Assembly (NCBI GenBank): GCA_030704615.1
Contig: CM060732.1
Coordinates: 9,424,001-9,488,000, forward strand
Direction of reading: 5' to 3'
DNA length: 64,000 bases
Source: Takakia lepidozioides
Taxonomy: Eukaryota; Streptophyta; Takakiopsida; Takakiales; Takakiaceae
Below the pieces are notes generated by a model that had not been told where the DNA came from, searched no databases, and saw nothing but the letters and a program-made list of their open reading frames with translations. The stretch's first letter is position 1; every line of letters starts with the position of its first letter. Shown in pieces: positions 56,351-64,000 of this stretch. The position numbers were made by a program, and so were the translations under genes.

Positions 56351-57965
56351 ATGGTGCCTATGAGCCTTGGTCTGTCGGTATACTGAACCTCGCACTTACC
56401 AACTTCGTGCGGTCTTCGATGGCTCCGAATTCCTACGCTATAGTTTGTTGTCCTCCGCAACTTGGGAAAGCCTGGATCCCAAACGAGGGAGGACTTTGCA
56501 GAGTGACTGAAACTTACCTTTGTTCCAAATTCAAGCTCAAACCGGGCATAGTTTATTTGGAAGAAGAAAGGAAGGATGTTCCTGGACAGGTTGACGATAC
56601 CATTGTCGTGCTAGGTAACGATGGAGGTTGCGGAATCGAATGGCACGTACCCCCATCAGACACCATCCTGTACCGAGCTGTGGGAATGCCCATTCCCTTT
56701 CGGAATCAGTCGCTGCCCACACCATCCACAAAGGAGTCCGGAAACCGACAGTCGGCCACTGCCAACAGAGAGGTATGCAACGATAATCATTCCCAACCTG
56801 GACCGTCAAGACCCTCCATAGCTTCTCGAGTGGACGTATTCGACATTTCCGACGAGGAAGATGAGTGCATTGAGGTCCCCATGTCCTCCACACGGTCGTT
56901 CAAATCCGACATGGACGTCTCTGCAGGTGCTACGCATGTACCCTCGAGCATAACTCCAACCCGGTCCATTGTGCAGCTCCTATGGCAATATCACCTCGAT
57001 GGTTCTTGCTCCGAGCTGGCTGCTCTCGACTATGCCAAATTTCCAGTCAGGAAGGTAACGTATCTGCCTCCCGAAGTCGATGGCAATGTCATCTTCGAGT
57101 TTCCACCTGTTACTTCGTCAAACAAAGCCTCAGGGATGTTAACAGACATGGATCGAAAGCATGACGGACACCCCTGGTGTGTGACGAAGACCAATAGCAC
57201 GAAAATTGCTGATGGTGTTCGTGTACGATACGTCCTCTAAGCGGGGAAGCTGAGGTGCCTCAATCCCGCTTGCTTCCACTTTCTCTCCAAAGGAGGGCGG
57301 AGAAACGAGACGGATTGGACTGGCACAACCCATCATCCATTCATTGTCTCCAGCCAAGCTCCTGCGGGTACTTTCAAGTGCGCACATTGCAAAGAACCAC
57401 CGACGTGCATGTCCATGTGCAGAGCCAAGCAATATTACATAATCCATTTGCTCCCGGACTTGACTAGAGCTTGCATACACGTTGGGGTCCAGTGCCATCC
57501 CTTGGCGAGAGGCAACATGCGTGAGGCTGTGCAGGAAGCACACAACATCATAAAAGAGGAGGTGAAATTGAGCCCCGGAGCCAGACCCAAGCAGATTCAG
57601 CTGAAGGCAGCCCACAAGATTGCTATTGGAAAAATCATGTCTGAAGATGGTTCAGACCGAGTGCCCTTGATCGAAGAGGAGATGCTTGACCTGTTGGAGT
57701 CCGTCTCGCACATTTGTAGTCCGAATGTGCGGAATCACATCGTATCTTGCAAGCAGGAGTTCGGCCGGGGGTCGGACATGCACTCAATCCTGGAGGTGAA
57801 ATGAATGACTGGATATGACTACATCCAAGGTAGCAGGTTTCCAGGGCAAGGCAGTGAATCCGATCGTTGTTACATTTTTAAAATGTCGACGTGTGGGCCT
57901 GGGAGTGGGGTCGACTTGGTCACTCGCATGACAACTGGAAACTTGTTGAATGCTTGGGTGATGCT
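56284..57965 (+). pseudogene. MULE-like transposase with WRKY-GCM1 zinc finger (copy F)
   Basis: The N-terminal region reads MAPNSYAIVC (ATG at 56419, a likely start, though the frame is open from 56284), YLCSKFKLKPGIVYLEEERKDV and IEWHVPPSDTILYR. Zinc finger: MDRKHDGHPWCVTK, CLNPACFHF, FKCAHCKEPPTCMSMC, LTRACIHVG. A TAA at 57238 falls where copy A encodes the conserved Cys of 'CAG', and a TGA at 57802 where copy B keeps CGA; both are in frame. Homology goes to VDLVTRMTTGNLLNAWVM and stops at about 57965, before the catalytic acids. It pairs divergently with methyltransferase-like copy F across array P8 and is closest to copy B. Confidence 0.77.
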
Positions 57966-58146
57966 TGGGAGATATTCATAACAATTAGATGGACACATGT
58001 TCGCCATGCTTGTGGAATGAGCTTGTGGCGCACAGGTCGTTCCGAGCGATCATCTTGGCGTGGAAGGCCTTGCGGTGAACCCACCGTAGCCCCCTTTTCT
58101 CCTTCTTCTCCTTATTGTCCTTGCAACCCTGGATTCTGTAGAGACG
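57966..58146. other. Junction between element F and copy C
   Basis: Sequence unrelated to the transposase begins at about 57966. It may be the 5' end of the element carrying copy C, but no terminal GTGAGC or GCTCATG cluster is visible here. Confidence 0.35.
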
Positions 58147-58659
58147 GTGACCACATCCCGAGGGAGAAGAAAACGTCGAAGAACACTATACTTCACATCA
58201 AACAAGCAAAGGTTACGCGCTAAGGAGAGGATGAGGAAGGCGAGACGGGACCTTAGAATGGGAGAAGAAACCTCCGGCGGAGATGAGGACGAACGCCAAA
58301 ACCCGATTCTGCAACCATTGTTTGGAGAGGAAGGTCTTGAAGTGATCCCGGAGGCGACCGAAGAGCAACCTCCAATAGAAGGGGGGGAGGACGAGGAAGT
58401 CAGCTGGGCTCGGGAGGAAGCACTGCGAGTGGAGAACCAGGTCTTGAGAGAGCAGGGAGGGGAGGAGAGATGGACACAGAAACAATGTCGTCTGCCGTTG
58501 TTTCGCACCATCGGGACCTCCTTGGAAGCATGCTGCCTCCAGACCTCATGGAGAAGTTGAATGCCTCAAGAGCATCATGAAGTGTAAAGAAGAAACCGGA
58601 GGTGACTATCAACCCTCTTTTTCCCTTTTTTGTTTTTGTCTGTTCCATGCTAATCAGAG

Positions 58660-59215
58660 AGGTCGACATCAACCTTGCGTCAACGCAAGGTTGATGTCGA
58701 CCACTAAAGTGTATGTTATGGGCATGAAACGAGTGCAGATGTTGCGCCTTTTTTATTCATTCCCACCAACCCTAAACGCCTGGCAGCCATGGAACTGTTG
58801 AATGCTCCCGGTGCATCATCAAGTGCCAAGAAGAAACCATAAGTTGCAATGTGCTTTTCCATCTGATTTTTTTGTTTGTTGAACACCAATCTGAGAGTTC
58901 GACATCAACCTTGCGTCAACGCAAGGTTGATGTCGACCTCCAAAGTGTATGTTTATGAAGGTGACATGAAGCAGATTCAGCACTCGAATCAACCTTGCGT
59001 TGACGCGAGGCTGATTTTGATGCCACTCTCAGCATCCGAAGTCTCGCACCAGGAACCGCAAAGTAGGGAAAGTCGATTATCTGAAGCCCCCAAAAGAACC
59101 CTGCGTCAACGCAAAGCATTTAGTGGGTTCAATGGACTGTTGCGGTATGCATTTCAGACTAAGCTACATCCCCATCAATCAACCTTGCGTCAACGCGAGG
59201 TTGATCCATGGGAGC
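58660..59215. repeat. Palindromes P9a, TTGCGT-NN-ACGCAA family
   Basis: Dyads have centres near 58681, 58917, 59001, 59107 and 59191; arms extend to CAACC/GGTTG. They lie between exon 1 and the ParB-like exon of copy C. Spacings after the first are 84, 106 and 84 bp. Spacers are unrelated single-copy sequence. Confidence 0.88.
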
Positions 59216-61079
59216 TCAATCTGTCACTCACAGGGATATTCATTATCTGCAGAGGAAAAGAAAAAGGAAATCCGTGGGGGGAGATGCGGCAGTGGCAGAA
59301 GGTGATGGTGAGGAAGAGTCATTTGAGGGACACTATGAAGACAAGGCCGAGGAGGTTATGGGTGGACAGAAAGTGAACACCTCGAAGGTGATTCTGTCGA
59401 TGGAGGTTCCCGGCGGAAACCTGGTTATCCCACTATGCATGATGATCTCCATGCCCGCGGTTCGACCCGCATTGAGGAACGACATCACAAAGTTGAAGAA
59501 CGATTTTGTTCACGACTATGTCAAGGGATCTGCAGTGTTCTATTTATCCACTGTGAACACGAAAGGAGAGGAGTGTCTTGTAACAGAGGACATAGAGCAA
59601 AGTTGGGATGCATGCTGGCGGGATGTAAACAGGGAGTTTGAGTTCAAGCTGTCCAAAAAGGCCTCCACAAAAGCGTTTATGGGAAAGATGTTTTTTGTCT
59701 GGGATGGAAACCATAGATTGCTTGCCTGGATGGATTACATTTCAAGCTTGCACTCGGACGAGATTGAATGGCACTGGAGCGTGGTTTCCATGGTACTCGA
59801 CCACAAAGGACGTGTCACACAGCTCTTGACAGCCATGCACGACATAAACAAGTAAGTTACCAACATTGTTCCTGTTCCGAACTGCGTTTGCACAATTAGA
59901 AATCATCTTATGAGTTGAAGGTTTTTCCAGGTCCAATGAAACCTCCCATGTGATGACAAATCTCTGCCACACTCTATTCCGTATCCAGAAGATAGGGCTG
60001 ATGCCACTGGAGTCATTCATGAACGTGCTCAATCCTCAGCAGATGAAGAGGTGTGCTGAAAAGAAGACAAGCACATGGTACAGCCTGACAAGGGAGGCTT
60101 TTCTTGACTACATGTACACGGTAAGCTTCTTGACATCTATTTGATTGTTGATACTGCAAATTTTATCAAGAAACGGCAGTGTTTGATTCCTTCTCCCTGT
60201 AATGTAAGCAGCAAGAAATAGCAGAAACTGGTTTGAAGGCGAAAGCAGAGTACTATGCTTTCCACACAGAAGAGCAGAGGTCTACAACTGGGCTTGAGGA
60301 CATTATGAAATTCGAGATGAACAATCAAATGAAGAACCTCATGAGTGCGTTCGACAAACAAATCCGTATAGCAGATCCAAGTCTTGGCACGGAATTTCTG
60401 GAACAGGTGAAAGCACGTTATGACAAGTATGGCTCCAAGCCAGAGATGACCCAAGAGAAACTGCATAGCCTTTCCATTTTAATGGTGGACAATGCAACCA
60501 AAATCAGGTGGTTGGAGATCTGGAATTCCGATCCACTTGTGAGAGACACCAACATGTTCCCATCTCCTGAGAGGGACTCGAAGACACAAGCAATAAAAGT
60601 TGTTAGCGACCACACATTCGACCAGTGGCTACACAAAGCAACCTTCTGGGTTTCCACAAAACCATTTTCAAATGCTTGTGCTGCTCCGTGCTCTCTCCAC
60701 AATTCTTATGATCTTTGTTGCTGCAGTTGGAAAAACGAGCGGTGGCTGCACTTGGAGAGTCAATGGTGGACTACAAAATCCAGATGGCTTGCCCCCGGAT
60801 CACACTGGAGGCCTATATCAGGAGATGGAGGCTCGCTGTCTGGAACAACTGTTTCTTCAGGGAGTTCAAGAGAGAAAAAAGAATCTCCAGGTCCTACGAA
60901 TTCAAAAACCAATACAACAGCAAGCAAGCAATGAAACGAGTGTTGTACAGGTGTGACCTCCAAGAGACAAATCTGGTACTTGAAGTGTATGTTTGTGTAT
61001 TCTTGTGTCATTTTTTCCATGCAGAACTGCGAATTTGGAGGTTTTGAGGGAGCTCTGAAGGCTCTGGACGTGCAGCCGA

Positions 61080-61845
61080 GCAACATTGCGTTAACGCAAG
61101 CTTGTATCCCGTTGTTTTTGGTTTCACTTTCATGTACCTGGGGTATCCAATGATGTCGTTTTTCTGCATGTGAAAGGGCAAAAACTGACAAGCAAATCAA
61201 CCTTGCGTCAACGCAAGGTTGATGAAGGGCCAGGCTATGTAGGTTTTCCTGTGTTCTTGGGCTGTTTTTTTTGTGGTTTCCAGTTCCAATTCTGCCAGGA
61301 TGAACTTAAAGTCTGTTTGAAGTCTGCTTGAAATGCTGTTTAGAGCTTACACTGTACCAACAAACAGCCTTGCATTGACGCAACGTTGTTTGACGGTATG
61401 GATTACTAGAAATGTCCCGCAGAAATACCCCGATTTCCATACAATTGTAGGAAAGTTAAGGTTATCAAATACCATGGACAGGTGTTTCAGCAGAGGAATT
61501 CAACCTTGCGTCAACGCAAGGTTGAATATCCATACCAGCAGATCTTCGGATGGTTGTTTTCAAGCACTATTTTCCATTTCCTCTGTTAATGAAAACAACC
61601 TTGCGTTGACGCAATGTTGAATTCCGTTGGCAATCACTATCTCTTTCAATGCTACATTATCATAGGTGTATCCGCCAATCTTCTTTGCATCAACGCAAGG
61701 TTGATTGGGGTTCCATGTTGTGCATGAGATGTTTTAGGATAATGGGCTTTCCCTCTCGTAGGTGCTTGTTGAAAGTGCAGTTCTCCAAATTTGGTGTTTT
61801 CCATTTCAACTCGAATCAACATTGCGTCAACGCAAGGTTGATTCG
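61080..61845. repeat. Palindromes P9b, TTGCGT-NN-ACGCAA family, intronic
   Basis: Dyads have centres near 61092, 61209, 61376, 61512, 61607, 61691 and 61828. Spacings are 117, 167, 136, 95, 84 and 137 bp. All lie in the intron 60952-61969 of copy C, equivalent to the P3 intron of copy A. Confidence 0.9.
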
Positions 61846-63224
61846 GGCTTTCAAACGTTAGTTTATCAGTGATCTTGACCTGCATGCCAATACCCTTTTC
61901 GTGATGTGTGATCTGTGTCCTGATCAGATCGATTGACTGTCTGGATTTTTGGGTGTGTGTGTCATTCAGGTACATGTATCATGTCCTCATACCGGGAAAG
62001 TACCTTAGCGATGACCCAGACTTCATCTACTCATGGGCTGACCCCTCCAATGACAAGACAATGTACACGGCTGGTATTGCCAGAGACTGGAGCAGGGCGC
62101 ACTTCAGAGACTGTGGGTGGTACCTCGATCTGCCAAAACAGGACACACCATTCGATGAAGTTGTTTTGAGAAACCTTAACGACAACGCCGCGGCACTTGC
62201 CCCACTGGCTGACAAAGACATTCAGGACATAATCATTGCTGCTCTGGCTGCAAAGAGCCTGAGAAATCTGCTACTCCAAAACGGAAGGGGAAGATTGTCG
62301 GGGATCCGAAGGAGAAGGGGAAGAGTGCAGCTCCGCAGGATCAGGGCCCATCAGAGGTCGCTGAAAGACAGCCTTCTCCAACTAGGAGGGATAGGAGAAT
62401 AGCAAAGTCAAGGGAGTAGCCTTTCGATGCGAGAGAACATCCATCCAGGGTTTTGGGCCAGTTCCATCGTAAGGTGGTGAATGAAAGTTTTCTGGCAATG
62501 ATGGAATCCAGGAAGTCCACATTCAAAGGGGTGCCCTCGAAATCATGGGACATGCTTGTTTCGTTCCTCACTCAGGTAAGCACATATGTCTTAATTGTTG
62601 TGTGAATAATTTTGTTTTGGCAACTTGTTCTGGCTTGTCGAGGGGATTGATTTCCTGTTGGATCTGGATTGGGCTTGTGACACTGTCTCCTGTTTTTTGT
62701 TGTAGGTCACAAAAAGGCGGGATTGGGTGAATGGAGTTCAGCAGGCATACGCGACTGACCTTGTGGTGCTGGACATTCCTGACGGTTTCCCTGTCCCTGA
62801 TGTGTTGCCTTCCAATTCGACCCCCACTTGGAAGAAATTGGATTCTCGTTACTAGCAGTGGGCTTTCTCATTCAGCAACAAATTCCTTTCTGACTCGGGG
62901 GCTCTTCTTCTCATGCAGTCAAAGGTCATGTCGGCACGGAGAACTCTTTTCAGCTACATGAAAGCTTCCGGGTTTCGTGTCATCAAAACTTGGACATGCA
63001 TCAACACTCTGCCTCTTACGAAGGGCGAGTTCCCGGGGCAGAAAGTGAGTTGGTTCCTTTGAATTAAAGTTTCGTGGTTCTTCAGTATATATCAAAAGTT
63101 GGTTCGTGTCTTTTGCCTCATGCTCTCTTCGTGATTATTGACAGACTCGGGTGTTCGAAGCTTTGTGCCTGGTGAGGGTGCGTAAGGACACTCTTCCTCA
63201 TGGTATTGCTGAGTTCCTGTTGTA

Positions 63225-63345
63225 GGGGAATGCTTGCGCGTGAGCCTGGTCGCGTGAGCCTGTGAGCCTGGCTAGGCTCACTGCAGGCCCTAATTCCGTG
63301 CCTCCCCCCCCCCCCCCCCCCCCTATTACCGCGGATCGGTTGTCG
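63225..63345. repeat. Terminus of the element carrying copy C (GTGAGCC type)
   Basis: GCGTGAGCCTGG, GCGTGAGCCTG, TGAGCCTGG and AGGCTCAC words are followed by CCCTAATTCCGTGCC, a poly-C run (63304-63323) and CTATTACCGCGG. Same class as 30470-30665. Confidence 0.6.
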
Positions 63346-64000
63346 CCTATGTCCTTATTTTTTGATCCCTCTTCATCGCCCCCACATGAATATTCTTTCC
63401 GACCGAGAACAATGGTAGGTTTGTGGATGGTTTAGGATTGAGGACATGATTTTTGAATGAGGAGATCGCCCGCTAGAGAATTGAATATTAACAGCAAACC
63501 CCTTCTTTTGCAAAGTAGTTCATTCATTCCAACCCACAAACACTTTTCAATGCCGGAATCTGAAGACCTACCCCAGGCAATCCCTAACTGTACTTACGGG
63601 AACGCACGAAGAACTTGAAAAACAGTTTGGGGATGGAAGCAAAACCAAAACATATTTTATTAAGTCTCGGTACTTGAACCTCAAGAACTATTGGAGGTTT
63701 CAAAGGAACTACTTCCAGAGTCTGCAGCAATATCATCTATGAACACAACAGCCCATCCGCGACGTTTTTTTTTTTCCGTGACCCCCATGGAGAGGCAAAT
63801 ACATTGTTTGTTGGGACAACATGCACTTACTCACATGAGAAATCGGAATCAACATCCAGCGCATCGGGCTCTTGCAGATTTGTTTTTTCCCATCTCATGT
63901 GGGGGGGAATATGAATATTGCCCGGGTATGTATATGAAATATTTAGTAGATTCAAGAAAATATTCAATAACATGAGAAAAAGAATTGACCTTCACAATGG
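63346..64000. other. No gene recognised
   Basis: AT-rich sequence with short frames only (for example 63691-63975) and no motif I can identify. Confidence 0.4.

Larger units (their letters stand above)
58147..63235 (+). pseudogene. ParB-like/DNA methyltransferase-like gene (copy C)
   Basis: Forward gene of another subfamily. Exon 1 (58147-58560): RGRRKRRRTLYF and an acidic region. ParB-like exon (59208-59850): PLCMMISMPAVRPALRNDITKLKNDF, KMFFVWDGNHRLLAWMDYI; donor GTAAGT. Then 59932-60119 (NLCHTLFRIQKIGLM), 60212-60650 (IRIADPSLGTEFLEQV; here fused to IRWLEIWN, an intron fewer than copy A), and 60727-60951. After an intron of about 1 kb with palindromes, 61970-62400 (YSWADPSNDKTMYTAGIARDW, CGWYLDLP), 62450-62575 (VNESFLAMMESRKSTFKG), 62706-62856 (DLVVLDIPDGFPVPD, motif IV position), 62919-63043 and 63144-63224 (TRVFEALCLVRV). 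The gene stops just where motif I exons would follow, at a GTGAGC terminus. Exons look intact, so a truncated product is possible. Confidence 0.68.

Noticed and set aside
1-64000. tRNA or rRNA genes
   Set aside because: I saw no A/B box pair with a plausible cloverleaf and no rRNA-like conserved core; a proper scan could still find one.

Overview
This is nuclear DNA of a eukaryote. Genes are broken into short exons with GT-AG borders, there are no bacterial operons, and nearly every recognisable open frame belongs to a transposable element. WRKY-GCM1/SWIM Mutator-like transposases, CACTA (En/Spm TNP2-like) and Ty3-type Gag pieces point to the green lineage. A TE-bloated charophyte such as Chara is my guess, not something shown here. 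I see no ordinary host gene, rRNA or tRNA. There is one 500-base assembly gap.

Layout. 1-2.6 kb: remains of a Gag-bearing retroelement. 2.6-8.3 kb: a decayed transposase (copy B) and a palindrome array, then the gap. 9.2-10.9 kb: transposase copy H. 11.5-14.2 kb: a retroelement reading frame split by a 247-bp MITE. 14.2-25.5 kb: CACTA fragments, with a truncated methyltransferase-like gene (copy E) embedded. 25.5-29 kb: repeats and a Gag-like frame. 29-32.5 kb: transposase fragments G and D. 32.5-45.8 kb: a complete 13.3-kb composite DNA transposon (element A) inserted in transposase D. 46-48 kb: two divergent copies of an unknown protein with a WNCCQW motif. 48.3-58 kb: composite element F, with the same two genes as A. 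58.1-63.3 kb: a third methyltransferase-like gene (copy C) of another subtype.

The main system is a composite transposon lineage with two divergent genes. One encodes a transposase: an N-terminal conserved region, a WRKY-GCM1-type zinc finger, a MULE-type catalytic region with a CxxH signature, and a SWIM zinc finger. The other is a multi-exon gene whose product joins a ParB-like domain (VWDGNHRLLAW) to a circularly permuted beta-class DNA methyltransferase-like domain (DIPDG in the motif IV position, DFTCGTG as motif I). The two genes fire away from a central array of short palindromes. Palindromes of the same element-specific family recur inside one homologous intron of the methyltransferase-like gene in all four copies.

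The palindromes are the most unusual feature. Several unrelated palindrome sequences occur, one or more per element lineage, and the distances between successive dyads cluster near whole multiples of 10.5 bp in all of them. The central dinucleotide varies among CG, TG, CA and TA while the arms stay conserved. I infer that the arrays are face-phased binding sites, perhaps with a methylated central CpG, for the ParB-like/methyltransferase or transposase proteins. Nearly every gene copy is decayed (stops, frameshifts, truncation), so the active donor lies elsewhere.
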